Source: Lucinisca nassula (taxonomy: Eukaryota; Mollusca; Bivalvia; Lucinida; Lucinidae). Taken from it: a stretch of DNA of 64,000 nucleotides. The notes beneath the pieces were generated by a model that worked only from the letters and a program-made list of their open reading frames with translations, had not been told where the DNA came from and did not search any database. A program made the translations under genes and the position numbers. Below are positions 20,807 through 32,002 of this stretch, piece after piece. The DNA lies in NCBI GenBank assembly GCA_963580285.1, contig OY757017.1:110889245-110953244 (forward strand), in the 5' to 3' direction. Position 1 is the first letter of the stretch. Every line of letters begins with the position of its first letter.

Positions 20807-21265
20807 ACTCCAGCACCCTCTCTCGAGTATTATGTGGAGGTGCATGCGCAGGTGAGTATTACGTAGTCCTTGCTTCACTGGGAATCCTCGTGAGATAACA
20901 TTGGTCTACTTTACAGCTGTCTGTAGATTGGGATGTAGGCTGCGGATGAGCCTCCAGTGAACACCATCTAAACGGGTACCATTATTTACCAAAAAGACCA
21001 GAATTACCGGAAAAAAATACCGGAAAGACCAAATCATTTGCTATTAGTAATTATTTTATACTGCAATTGAATTATCTTTCATGTTATAAAATTATTTTGA
21101 TTTTGAAAATGTTTGATTTGGTTTAATGGCCCTTTTAACCCATTCATACTCATGTAATCGCAATGTAAATAAGCTAAACATTTAGCTAACGGATATGAAT
21201 AGCTAGATCTATGTGGCTTTTATGCCGTACATTTCCAACCGAAAATTATTTGAAATTATAGCAAC
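20807..21265. other. No gene recognised
   Basis: Short stretch with CTCTCTCGAG resembling the LINE-C 3' UTR (13330) read in reverse, then AT-rich DNA. Confidence 0.4.
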
Positions 21266-21282
21266 AAGGCTTGAAACCGTTG

Positions 21283-21740
21283 TTTCATCTCTGTGGTTGT
21301 TTGATTTTTTTGTTCACGGAGATGGTGCACTGGTGAGATAGGAGGCCTTCATGAGGATTGAACAAATTATTTGTCTTAATCGCGACGGAAGTAAGGGCGA
21401 GGATTGTGGCCACGTAAAATCGATTAAAGCCCCCCCCCACCCCCACCCCCCCCCCCCCTGTGGAATTCGTTTCCGCTGACCGTTCCAAGGCGGGTCTTCT
21501 GTCGCAGATTATTTTTGTTATGATTTGTCTTTGGGTGTTTGTGTCGCTTGTGTTATTTATTTTGGATAGCCTATTGGCCATTTACTGGGAAAGTAGCTGT
21601 CCTTTTGGCTTTCCGCTATTGGTGTTTCCATTAGGGTCTGTTGTTTCATGTTTGTGTTTCTTTCCCTTTAGTGTCTCTGATGGGAGCTGTGGGTTAATTG
21701 TATCGATTCCTGATCATTGCCTCCACTTCTATTTTTGATC
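21283..21740 (+). mobile_element. Naiad 3' UTR copy (5'-truncated)
   Basis: Matches 48030-48476: TGTTCACGGAGATG, CGCGACGGAAGTAAGGGCGA, TGACCGTTCCAAGGCGG and the terminal TGATCATTGCCTCCACTTC. Includes a C-rich run at 21428-21458. No coding part. Confidence 0.85.
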
Positions 21741-21751
21741 ATATAAAGAGA

Positions 21752-21805
21752 GACGCCTCGCCGAGGCGGCCCTAACAAGTACCCAACATCCCTGTTTTGA
21801 GCATA
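21752..21805. repeat. M2 hairpin fragment
   Basis: GACGCCTCGCCGAGGCGGCC followed by CTAACAAGTACCCAACATCC, the loop and right arm of the M2 palindrome. Confidence 0.65.
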
Positions 21806-21886
21806 ACTATGAAAAGAACCAGGATTTGTATTGGAAAGGTTTCCTATTCTTCGGTTGTAAAACATTTGTTTTGGCGTGTTTTCGTA

Positions 21887-21888
<2 letters not shown>

Positions 21889-21927
<39 letters not shown>

Positions 21928-21928
21928 A
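21889..21928 (+). repeat. (ATCT)n microsatellite
   Basis: About ten ATCT units, followed by two copies of CTATCTAAAATGACATAT. Confidence 0.85.
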
Positions 21929-22395
21929 AATGACATATCTATCTAAAATGACATATACAGTGTTGTTGGGGGCGTTAACACATCCAACATACAAATGCCA
22001 GTCAGTCGCCTGTCGGTCCTTCCGTCCACCCGTCTGTTTGTGTGAGGTTCTTTAATGTTTTGATCAAAATAGGTTATCTGTTTGCGACAATTTAGTTATG
22101 ATCAAGGCAGCTGAATTTGCCACGGAGTGTAGTGTTTATGACTGTATATGCAATTTGTCATCCTCTTGAAAATCGGTTGCTGGATTACAATCAAATCGCA
22201 ATCAAAGGCTCGTTAAAATGCTTTAATCTTTTCGACTGAGAAAAAAACTGATTAAACGAATCCATTTACGCTCATAAAGACCGAATGTATATAATTGCTA
22301 TTTGGACATTTCGTACCATTTTTTTCCCCAAAAAAGAAACTCAGCATGCTACGCACTTAGCAAACTGTTCTGAGCATACATGCATATATATTGAT
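21929..22395. other. No gene recognised
   Basis: Non-coding DNA between Naiad and LINE-A copies. A remnant ACAGTGTTGTTGGGGGCGTTAA near 21957 resembles the R1 tail region. Confidence 0.4.
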
Positions 22396-22892
22396 TATCT
22401 ATCTATCTATCTTCATATACTGAGTCGGTAATACTTGGCCATTACCTCAGTTGGGTGGTGCGCTAAATTTAGAATTTAGCAAAAAAAAAAACACAAAAAA
22501 AAAAACAAAAAAAAAAACAAACAAACACCCACTGGATGGGTTCTTAAAACTACATGTATTTACAATCTGCTTTCAGAGGTGTACTAAAACGCACACCTCT
22601 GGATCCCAATCTACACCATGCGGGCTTTGAACTCCTCTGCAGTTTTGGCATTTACCACAGAGGAGGGAAGACTATTCCACTGAGGAATAGTTCTTGGGAA
22701 GAATTCTTCAGGGCATCACTATAGGCCTGGTACCTACGATATTGACTGTTGTTTAGTTTTGATGCCCTTGTTTGAGTTGAAGTAGTCACAGGGGTCAAGT
22801 ATTTATCTTTATTAAGAGACACTGTGTCAGAGTGTATCTTATAAAAGAAGGTTAAAGAGGACTGCTCGCGACGGGTCTCCAACGATGGTCAC
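22396..22892 (-). pseudogene. LINE-A 3' end (3' of the element B insertion)
   Basis: (ATCT)n at 22396-22412 is the tail. Then comes the 3' UTR (TACTGAGTCGGTAATACTTG) and the ORF2 C-terminus (22652-22882: YKIHSDTVSLNKDKYLTPVT). Continues upstream at 24287 after element B. One frameshift near 22690 and a poly-A-rich expansion at 22480-22515. Confidence 0.85.
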
Positions 22893-22900
22893 TCCAGTTC

Positions 22901-24286
22901 GGTAACAAGACGTTTCGCCCCCAAGACGTTTCCCCCTGGTCGTTTCCCCCCTAGTCGTTTCGCCCCCGTTTTGGCCCCTAGTCGTTTCGCCCCCTAACCC
23001 TAGTCGTTTCGCCCCACAAACCCTAGTCGTTTCGCCCCCAAACTATTTTACTATATTTTATATATATAAAAAATCATATATGAGAGAGAGAGAAGAACCT
23101 TTTCTTTGAATGAAAATGTTAATTAGGAATTATTACCTGTTTTGATCAATACCGTTAATCACATTGTTTATTTGATGTGACACATCAATCACGCAATTAA
23201 TGCCCTTAATGATAAAGTGTGAAAACATGCGCTCTTTGCAAAGTGAAACGTCTTTAATTATCGCTTAAGCACCTTTACCAGTTTTGTTTTAAATTGGTCG
23301 GTTGGTTCGTTAACAGAGTCGACCAGTAATACATTGTTGAAGATTGCCGCAAATGCCGTCTACGCAACATCGCGTCAACGCCGATGCAACGTAATAAAGT
23401 TGCACCGGCGTTGATACGACGTTGTATACACATTGTGTGCCCACTAGGTAATATATGGTTGAGTATTGCCGCAAATGTCGTCGACGCAACGACGCGTCAA
23501 CGCCGATGCAACGTAATAGATAGAAGTGGAAGCAATGATCAAGTCGTTTCCTTTCATCAATGTTCTGTCAGCAATTTGTGTATACTCTGATCAGATTTGC
23601 GGCGTCCGACCCAGTAATTCCTGAGCTGTAAGCAAATAGTGCAGACCCTGATCAGGCAACGCGGTTAGCTTGATACATTCAAGTACAGCTTCTTCCCCGA
23701 GGACTATACCCGGTTGGAATTCTTTACCAGCATCTGTTTCTGAGGCCCCTGACTTGGTATCCTTCAAGCAGGGACCGTCTACTCTCTCGTTTTAACAGCT
23801 AGGTAGGGGCCGGTCTGTAAGTGAAGTCTGAGGGATTTTTTAACCTGTGCCGGTTAGGCGACGCTACTGTAGCCGGAGAGGTTTGGTTTTCGATGATGAT
23901 TTGAAAAAGCCGGCAGGAATCTTTCCTTTCTTTTCTTTCTTGTTAATCTATAGCTAGGTGTTTCTTTACAATATTTTCCACATTCTCTTTTTCACGCGCC
24001 ATCAGAGACATACTGTTCAAGTGTGAATGGTGTCCCTTAACGAACAGATACAGACACTTAGGCAGACGTGACAGGCGATGATGCTACTTAAATATTTGCC
24101 TCTTCTCACCTCTAATAAAAGTTCAACATTGAAAATTAGCCTTACAGTAAAAAGTGGGCGAAACGACTAGGGGGACGAATCGACTTGGGGGCGAAACGAC
24201 TAGGGGGGAAACGACCAGGGAGGAAACGTCTTGGGGGCGAAACGACTAGGGGAGGAAACGGTTTGGGGGCGAAACGTCCCGGATTC
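22901..24286. mobile_element. Element B: foldback-like transposon, 1386 bp, inserted in LINE-A
   Basis: Left end GGTAACAAGACGTTTCGCC, right end inverted GAATCCGGGACGTTTCGCC. Tandem GTCGTTTCGCCCC units fill 22905-23045 and, inverted, 24155-24275. The LINE-A sequence TCCAGTTC (22893-22900) / TCCAGCTC (24287-24294) is duplicated with one mismatch (nine bases if C is included). The interior holds CGTCAACGCCGATGCAACG direct repeats (23365-23390, 23485-23515) and GATCAG hairpin pieces. No transposase frame. Confidence 0.85.
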
Positions 24287-25927
24287 TCCAGCTCATCGAG
24301 CATTTCACCAACACTACTTCTGTTTCGCCATCGCCTGCAGGTCCATCGGGCAGCCGTCCACTGCCCCTTCTCAACCTGTTGAACCTGAGTTTTAACATGG
24401 GGATGCCAAACAGGTGATGCATACTCTAATTGAGGTCTAACCAAGGTTTTGTATGCAACATCCTTTGTCTGCCTAGGTGCAAAAGCCAAATTACGTCTAA
24501 GAAACCCTAATGTCCTAGTTGCTTTAGAGGTAATCTCAGAAATATGTTGACCCCAATCAAGATTATCAGTAATGGTGATACCAAGATATTTTGCGGATTG
24601 GACATGTTCCAAAGTATGCTGATGTAATGAGTAGTTGAATTTAATCTGCTTGTCTGGAGGGTGCCGTGACACCCTCATTGAATGACATTTGGCCACATTG
24701 AACTTCATTTGCCAATCAGCCTCCCAACGTGCTAGGCTATCCAGGTCATCTTGTAAGATAAGACAGTCAGAAGTAGTATATATATTCTTGTACAAAACAC
24801 AATCATCAGCAAACAAGCGAACAGATGACCTGATATTATCAGGAAGATCGTTAATAAATATCAAGAAAAGGACCGGTCCAAGTACCGAACCTTGTGGGAC
24901 ACCGGACAAAACAGGGATCCGACGCTTGGCCGTCAAGTACAACTTGTTGTGTGCGTCCAGAGAGCCATGAGCTAACCCACTTAAGTGTGGATCCTCTAAT
25001 CCCATAATGATCCAGTTTGTACAATAGCCTCCTGTGAGGTACCTCGTCGAAGGCCTTGGCAAAATCCATGATAATCAGGTCAGTCTGTTTGTGGCCACGA
25101 TTAATGGCCCCATCCAGATTGCTCACTATGTCATGGTAGAACTGAACGTATTGAGTTTCATAAGACCTTCGACTTCGGAAACTATGTTGACAATCAGCAA
25201 GAATGCTTTCAGAGGCTAGGTGCTTGTTAATGTTGCTAATTAATATATGCTCCAGGGTTTTGCAACAGATGGATGTGAGCGACACCGGTCTGTAATTCGC
25301 AGCATCATATTTTTCTCCTTTCTTAAAGACCGGGGGAACGTTTGCTTGTCGCCAGTCATCTGGTACAGTGCCCCGAGCAAGTGATTCATTGAAAATAAAG
25401 GCCAGCAGGGGGGATATTTCAGCACTACATTCCTTAAGCACCCAGGCATGCAGACCGTCAGGCCCAGATGCCTTATGTATGTTGAGCTTGTCCAACAGTT
25501 TTGCGACCCCTTTGGGGTCAACTGTTATGTCCCCCATAGAGGGGAACGGACTTGTACCTTTTGATGGTAGCTCACCGTCAGCTTCACGTGTAAACGCCGA
25601 TTGAAACTGCTTATTACATATATTTGCCTTTTCGCGAGATTCAGTTTTCAAAATTCCATTTTCCCTAAGTGAAGTGATCCCAAATGATTCTTTTTTCAGG
25701 GACTTTACAAATGACCAAAATTTCTTAACTTTTCCATTTTTCTGGGGGCCCTCGGGATCAATATTTTCATCATCAAAGGTAAAGATGCTGGAAACATGCT
25801 TCCAATATGCATCTCTAATTACCTTTTGTACATGTGCTCTGAACCTTTTGTAATGGTTCTCCACGTCGGGATTGCTAGACTTACGAGCACGAAAGTACAT
25901 TCTGTCACGTCTTCTGATTAGGTGTTT
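24287..25927 (-). pseudogene. LINE-A, CR1-type: RT and endonuclease-RT linker
   Basis: Two overlapping frames. 25900-24910 carries the linker (KHVSSIFTFDDENIDPEGPQ), DKLNIHKASGPDGLHAWVLK, DDWRQANVPPVFKKGEKYDA, YRPVSLTSICC and DLIIMDFAKAFDEVPHRRL. 25000-24295 carries SGVPQGSVLGPVLFLIFIND, RLFADDCVLY (catalytic Asp pair) and ATRTLGFLRRNLAFAPRQ. One frameshift near 24910 separates them. The sequence is cut at the 5' side at 25927, so the endonuclease is absent, and it is interrupted by element B at codon ELE. Confidence 0.88.
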
Positions 25928-26640
25928 GATTAATATTTTTTTTTTCTTTTTTATAATATAAATCTTTCATATATCTATTTAAGTTTTTATATTTTTGTTC
26001 TTTCTAGCCTCACTAGAGCTTTAAAATACTAACAGTGTTTGCTTTACTGTCGAGAGGCTGGAACAACATACTTAGGCACCCAAATCTCGCCTTGAATCTC
26101 GTTCAATTTCTCGCGATAATCCACCATCTTTATAGAGTTCATGAGAATTGTATTCACATCCAAATGTTGCTTCTCAAAACTAAAAGGAGTCAATTCCCAT
26201 TACAACAGAAACACAAAAAAGCGTCGAAATATTTTTTAAAAAGCTCTCTTCGAAGACCCTTCCATCAAACGCTGAAGTTTGATCGCGGGAAGTCTCGAAA
26301 CTACGTCACGCGTTTAAATGAACTGAAATGTATCGCACTGAGCCGAAATAGTTAGCCGGTAAAACCCAGCATCGCTCCTGGACCAACGAGTTACCGAAGC
26401 ATTTGCTGAAACTTTTACCGGAGCTTATCGTCTGGCCAAGCTATTAAAACTTTTCACAAACTATTACTCAGGGGTATAAAATAAAGCCCAGGGAATAGTA
26501 AGAGACACAATGAGCTATATGGCTACCTGTGGATTTCTACCTTCCTTAGATTAACAAAGTGATGATGAGACCCAAAATTCATAGCATAACGCTAGTGTTT
26601 CAGGATTCTTTAAAGTGTCCATGCTGGAAACTAATTGAGT
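25928..26640. other. Possible host sequence, candidate first exon on the - strand
   Basis: Less AT-rich than its surroundings and free of recognised repeats. On the - strand an ATG at 26127-26125 in a good context opens ATGGTGGATTATCGCGAG and runs 56 bases to CCTAA followed by GTATGT, a consensus donor (26071). Upstream on that strand is promoter-like, CG-containing sequence. No homologue recognised; speculative. Confidence 0.25.
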
Positions 26641-26734
26641 CACCCTATCTATTTTTCTTCCACTGAAGTGCACACAGGGCCAACACTAGAATGTCGTCAT
26701 AGGCTGCGTGCAAAGCGGCGGCGAAGCTGAAACA

Positions 26735-26995
26735 ATTGGTTTGGGTTTTACGACACGTAAGCCTTTGTCGGTCATTTTGTGTCGTCTCCCAGAGAAAGCG
26801 ACTAAAGAGATAGAAGAGATAGTAGAGGATTAGAGAGAGTGGGACTGGGGAGAAAGGGGGAAAATGAATACAAGTGTACAAACCGAAGAAATAACAACGC
26901 CCCCTTCTACCCCTACTGCTGCAAGGGCAGCAGGCCTTGCCCAGCTGAAAGTCAATATCAGTTGGACTCCCGTCACCTTTGCCTCACAACAGAAC
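26735..26995 (+). repeat. R2 dispersed repeat copy
   Basis: Starts TTTGGGTTTTACGACACGTA and shares GGTCATTTTGTGTCGTCTCC, the GAAGAAATAACA block and CAGCAGGCCTTGCCCAGCTG with 35950-36260. Probably SINE-like; no tRNA head seen. Confidence 0.6.
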
Positions 26996-27099
26996 AAATT
27001 AAAAACTTTGAAAAACAGTTTTTTAAGTTTAGGGAAGATCGCTCTTGAAGCCCTCAAGAATCCCTGAAATGACATGAAGTAGAGCTGACAGAAGATGTC

Positions 27100-28042
27100 C
27101 GTCCATATACCCTAGGGAGTATATTCTACTGTTCGCTGCTTTCGGGTCGGAGAACCTGCAAGCATGGATCTCCACCTAGCCCAGAGATAGATAATGGTTG
27201 TGTGGTAGTCATCTCTGACAAACCCGGCTGCTAGCCGTTGCACTGTCTCCAGCTGCTGGATACTATCTTTGGGCCTCATACTGATGTGACATAATCCAGT
27301 AGAAGTCTTATCATGGTCTCTACCATCATGATTTAACATCTTCAGACAAACTGGTTTTCTTTCTTCCAGAGAAACGGCAGGCTGCCGTTTGCCTTTTCAA
27401 ACTTGCATCAAAATGGGATTCCCATGACATGTTTCTGAAATAAAGGATGCCTAGGTAGTTTCAAGTCTTTAAGATTGACAGCTCATGGCTATGTATCTTG
27501 AACATGTAAGTTGCTCCTAATCTCCGACCAGGTTTCTCCGTTTTGCCGTTTTGTTACCCTGACTGTTTTACATTTCATTGGATTGAAAAGACTTTTGCCA
27601 GTCTGTATTCCATTATAGGCTTTGCTGTAGTCTGTTAAGATCCTTCTGAAGTGCTGCAGTGTCAGTCATGCTTGAGATCTTTTGATATTAGCAAAGAGGT
27701 GAACTCCAGAGCTGATTTTCTGTGGCAGGTTATCTATGCATGGGCAGAACAACAAAGGTCTGAGCATGGCACCTGAGGGACACCGGATACAGCTGGGACA
27801 ATCGTGGTAATAAGGCCTTTGATCAGGTCAGGTTAGCCCCTGTTGGTCAAGAAGCTGTGGATTTACTGTAAGTGGTTTATATTCTGTCGTGTCTGAGCTT
27901 GACAGTACTCAAGCCATTCATGTGGAACTTTGTCAAACACCTTGTTAAATTCAAGAGCGACGTTGTCTATCTGTTGGCATTCATCTATTCCTGATGTAAA
28001 GTCTTGGACTTTGGTCAGAGTAATATGTTCTATAAAATCCAT
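27100..28042 (-). pseudogene. LINE-F, decayed CR1-like RT remnant
   Basis: With several stops and shifts, the - strand still shows FDKVPHEWLEY (about 27940), VSGVPQ (27770) and KDSIQQLETVQRLAAGFVRD (27110-27280), the order expected of the RT palm to C-terminus. Older than the other LINEs. Confidence 0.7.
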
Positions 28043-28045
28043 CTT

Positions 28046-28139
<94 letters not shown>
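28043..28139 (+). repeat. (ATCT)n array, tail of the adjacent SINE
   Basis: About 24 near-perfect tetranucleotide units. On the - strand it is (GATA)n lying immediately 3' of the SINE at 28140-28506, so it is that SINE's tail, expanded. Confidence 0.85.
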
Positions 28140-28506
28140 CTTACTGCGTTAGGTCACATTTGACTATTACTTGAAGGTGTACATACACTTGAGATTTGCA
28201 GGACAAACGCCTATACGCGATAATTGTGACATTACGGTAAGGATCTTTAACCTGTAGAGGGGGATTCTTTCTGCACACGGGGCCTCCAGTTAACATCGTG
28301 ATCCGAAGGACGGTGCACTTTGTGGCATTTACCCCTACAAATGATGCCAATGGTGCATGTTCGGATACCAAACCTGATTGTCGCTGCCGGGAATCGAGCC
28401 GGGGGTCTGTAGCATCAGAGGCAAGTGCACTAATAGTGCACTTGCCTCTGATGCAACACATCCCCGTAAATCACTGAGCTACCACAATTGGTATTTTTGA
28501 TGTTCT
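28140..28506 (-). mobile_element. tRNA-derived SINE with LINE-A-like 3' end
   Basis: Head on the - strand: GTGGTAGCTCAGTGA (A box, 28498-28484), then, after a hairpin, GGCTCGATTCCCGGC (B box, 28402-28388). The 3' end reads TAATAGTCAAATGTGACC then AACGCAGTA and (GATA)n, close to the LINE-A end TAATGGCCAGATATGACC, ACTCAGTA, (GATA)n. SINEs that copy a partner LINE's 3' end use its machinery, so LINE-A is the likely partner. Confidence 0.75.
28412..28454. repeat. Perfect 19 bp inverted repeat inside the SINE head
   Basis: GCATCAGAGGCAAGTGCAC, five-base spacer TAATA, then the exact inverse. It sits between the A and B boxes where the anticodon arm would be. It may be a hairpin insertion or a duplicated arm. 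Confidence 0.9.
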
Positions 28507-28724
28507 ACACCACCATTAACTACCTAAGGGGTGTTAATGAGTGTGTTTGCTCAAAAGGCAGTGCCTTTATTTCATATTAATTAAAATCTTCAAATACCCA
28601 AACCTATTTTCATAAATATTTTACATGGTCTTTCCGGTATTTCGGAGGTCTTTCCGGTAATTCTGGTCTTTTTGGTAAGTATAGGTACCGCCATCGGGCC
28701 ATCTACACCGGTAGGTATAATATA
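28507..28724. other. No gene recognised
   Basis: Contains TCTTTCCGGTATTTCGGAGG and related repeats, with an inverse echo at 20990-21030 (ACCGGAAAAAAATACCGGAA). No coding content. Confidence 0.45.
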
Positions 28725-28942
28725 CGAAATCAACTTGATTTCGCGAAATCAGCCTGATTTTAGCGAAATCAACTTATAAAATCAACATTTTTAAAAACAG
28801 GCAAAAAAAAATGTTATTGCATATTATCTAGAATGTTATTATATATTTATGAGCCAAGTTTCATGACAAAATTTAAATATTTAGTATGTTTTTGACAGGA
28901 AATTCTATTCTGCCACTTGATTTCGCTGGCAATCGCATGTGC
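28725..28942 (+). repeat. GCGAAATCAA satellite, left part
   Basis: One unit of a roughly 190 bp tandem repeat: TTAGCGAAATCAACTTATAA, GAGCCAAGTTTCATGA, ATTTAGTATGTTTTTGA, CTTGATTTCGCTGG. It continues at 31315 beyond LINE-D, which split the array. Confidence 0.8.
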
Positions 28943-29651
28943 AAAATTGATTGATTGATATTTATTTGGTAAAATCAACACAACATGTACACATAAAATT
29001 GACAGGAATGGAATAGTTTAAATAATATTACACTAATTAAGATTCAGTTAAAGACTAAAGTGTAGTGAGAAAACATAATTCACTGAAGTAAAATTAATAA
29101 GACATGTATCATCTGAGTAGAAATATAAGTGGTAAATTTTTAAAAATTATTAGAACAAAAATAAGATGACTGTATCCATTTAAGAAATACTGAATTTATG
29201 TATCACAGGTCTTTGTATAAAATTGGAATGCATTTAACGTATCACAGTTTTTGCAGATGCTATCACAGTTAAATCACTAGAAAGACGCGTGTTATGTTTA
29301 CCTACTTGGGGATTTAAGCATATATAACCAATAATTGTCCAATGCCACCGCACACCACCTGCCAGTATTGGACCCCACATCGAGCCGACTGGCTACGATA
29401 GCTGGCCCTCCCCCGGCAAATCGTGTGCTGCTCATTGGACAAGGAAAGATATATCTATATTTACACTTAAAATAACTTAGAGATAAAAAAGTCAAACTGG
29501 CAAAAATGTGTTGATAAAACCTAGGATAACCCATGAAAGCCATTAGGCTTATTTCCAATGGGGTCCTAAAGGTTGTGACCAAGACAAAGGGGGAGAAGGT
29601 GTCTACAACAATATATTTAAGCTTTCCAGATGATTAACCGAGTTTGAGTAT

Positions 29652-30974
29652 TCAATAGTAACAGAACATTTCGTTTTCAACAAGTTTCATTTGATTTGTC
29701 AAGTGTCTTTTCACTGAAGTTTTAAAACATTGCATCGAACTAAAATTTTTAATATGAGAAGGTAAACCGTTCCAATCTTTGATACCGTTGTAGAAGAAAG
29801 TCGGAGTACATGTAGTTTGTCCATTAACCCTTGGCAAAACAAAGTTTTCAGTACTACCTCTTGTGTTGTACTGGTGTGGAGTTGAAACTTTACGAAAATT
29901 TTCTGATAAATACGACGGACAAGTTCCCTTGGAAATGTGGAAAACATGATTTAGCCTAAGTTGTTTAGCTCTATGTTCAACATCTAACATTCCGACACTA
30001 TCTAGTTCTGAAAATCCAATATGTGACCGAGGTCCCAGGTCCTTTATATATCTCACCATTTTATTTTGAGAAATCTGAAGTTTTTTCTTCCAAGTCTTAT
30101 TTAGCCCAGAATACCAAGAAGAGCAAGAATAGTCAAAATGACACTGAATTAATGATGAACATAAATGTTTCCTAGTTTTCTGTGTCAGAAAAGAACACTG
30201 TCTATACAAAAATTTCAATCTGCTATTAACCTTCTGAATAACACTAGATGCGATTGTATTACCTGCCAAATGGTTTTCCAAACTCAAACCTAGATATTTA
30301 ACCGAAGACTGAGCTTTGATAGTGTGTCCATTGCATTCGACAGAAAAATTATTCACATTTCTAAGTTTACGTCGTGACCCAAACAATATGCATTCAGTTT
30401 TTCCTAGATGTAATGAAAGCTTATTATCAATCAGCCACTTACTGCAAGTTTCGAGTACTGTACCAAGTTTCAAAGAAATGGTCTTGGGGTCTCTGTGAGA
30501 GTAAAGTATTGCACTGTCATCTGCATACAGGAGAAGTTTACAATCCCCACTTATGCTTATCCCCATGTCATTTACATAACACAGAAAAAGAAGTGGACCC
30601 AAAATGCTACCTTGGGGAACGCCACAAGTTATTGGAGAAGAATCTGAGGATGTGTCATTTACATGTACAAATTGATTTCTTTCGGAAAGGTAAGATCGAA
30701 ACCATGGAACTGATTCAACACCCATTGCTGCGAGTTTATTGCATAATATTGTATGATCGACAGTGTCAAAAGTTTTCTGAAGGTCTAACATTATCATACC
30801 AGTGTATAATCCCTTAGAAGTTTGAGTTTTAATAAAATCTGTCAAGTAAGTCAAACAAGTGTCAGTGGAGAATCTGCTCCTAAAACCCGACTGAAATTCA
30901 TACAAAATCCTATTATCAACTAAATATTTCTCCAACTGGATATGCACAGCCCTCTCTAGAATCTTTGAAACCAC
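29652..30974 (-). pseudogene. LINE-D reverse transcriptase (440 codons open)
   Basis: Contains ILYEFQSGFRSRFSTDTCLT, MIMLDLQKTFDTVDH, PITCGVPQGSILGPLLFLCY, LLLYADDSAIL (catalytic Asp pair) and the C-terminal FFYNGIKDWNGLPSHIK. A Lys replaces the usual Ala/Gly in DLQKTFD. YADD with VDHTIL marks a different LINE lineage from the FADD-bearing A, B, C and E. The first Met follows a frameshift and is not a real start; the N-terminal RT part is at 31004-31312. The longest undamaged LINE frame in the window. Confidence 0.9.
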
Positions 30975-31003
30975 CGAAAGAATGCTAACAGGACGATAAT
31001 TGC

Positions 31004-31312
31004 CTACTCTAACCTCTTATTTTTCTTGTAGATTGGGACAACCCGAGCCAATTTCAACTCCGTGGGAACAGTGCCTAATTCAATAGAGAGATTAACAACG
31101 TGAGTTATAGGTGACTTTAAAACTGAAGCTGCATCTTTGACAAATCTAGCCGGAATTTCATCTGAGCCTGTACTTTTTAATGGATTAAGATTGCCAAATT
31201 CCTTTAATACAAAATCTTCGCTGACCCGAGTTAGCTTAAATCCATTTACTTGCACATTGCGATCTGAGTAAAACTTTTTAAACTCCCTAGATTCAGTGCC
31301 GAACAAGTTCAA
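31004..31312 (-). pseudogene. LINE-D RT N-terminal part
   Basis: NLNPLKSTGSDEIPARFVKD and TVPTELKLARVVPIYKKNKR, the first RT motifs. One frameshift at about 30998 (before VGNYRPVSIL) separates it from 29652-30974. The sequence stops abruptly at satellite DNA at 31314, consistent with 5' truncation. Confidence 0.85.
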
Positions 31313-31314
31313 TG

Positions 31315-31930
31315 TTCGAAAATCAACTCATTTTAGCGAAATCAATGTATAAAATATCTTTTCCACAAAACTGACTAAAACATATTCGTGCATATTATTA
31401 AGAATGTGGTTATGAGCCAAGTTTCATGATGAAATTTTAATATTTAGTATGTTTTTGAGAGGAAAATCTATTCTGCCACATGATTTCTCTTGCAGTCACA
31501 TGTGCGAAATCAAGTCCTCTTAGCGAAATCAATGTATAATAAAATATTTTTTCCCTCAAACCGACTAAAATGTTTTTAAACATGTGTATTAAGAATGTTG
31601 TTGAACATTTAAGAGCCACGTTTCATGAGAAAATATTGATGTTCATGTTCAGGGGAAAATCTATTCCGCGACTTGATTTCACTGAAGCAGAAATTCACAT
31701 CAATATTAGCGAAATCAACGTTGTAAAATAAATATTTTCCAAAACTAACATAAATAACAATCTTATCAATTATTACAATGCTCTTGTATATTTATGAGCC
31801 AAGTTTCATGAGAAAATAATGACATTTAGATATATTATGTTTATATAAGGGGTTCAACTTTTGACTGGAGAGTAGACTAATCTATCCGCGAAATCAATTT
31901 TCATTTCCGAAATCAAGTCATTGGTTATCC
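31315..31930 (+). repeat. GCGAAATCAA satellite, right part (three units)
   Basis: Units begin at TTAGCGAAATCAATG or similar near 31333, 31516 and 31710, period 180-195 bp. Each has GAGCCAAGTTTCATGA, or GAGCCACGTTTCATGA in the second unit. Confidence 0.85.
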
Positions 31931-32002
31931 CTGAAACTGGTATGAATCGCTGAATATTTTCCAAAACCTCGGACCAAAAATATATGTACATTCAGTCCGA
32001 GC

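Larger units (their letters stand above)
28943..31314 (-). mobile_element. LINE-D non-LTR retrotransposon inserted in the satellite
   Basis: 5'-truncated at 31314; the 3' side ends in a TTGATTGATTG-type tail at 28943-28953. Flanks GCAAAAT / CGAAAAT look like a short target duplication of satellite sequence. Coding part 29652-31312, 3' UTR 28943-29651. Confidence 0.82.

Noticed and set aside
24142..24295. Pro/Arg-rich extension (RFAPKPFPPLVV) of the LINE-A protein
   Set aside because: Read-through into the terminal minisatellite of element B; the true LINE-A protein continues at 22892.
27930..28163. ORF with IYLSIYLS repeats
   Set aside because: Translation of the (ATCT)n SINE tail.
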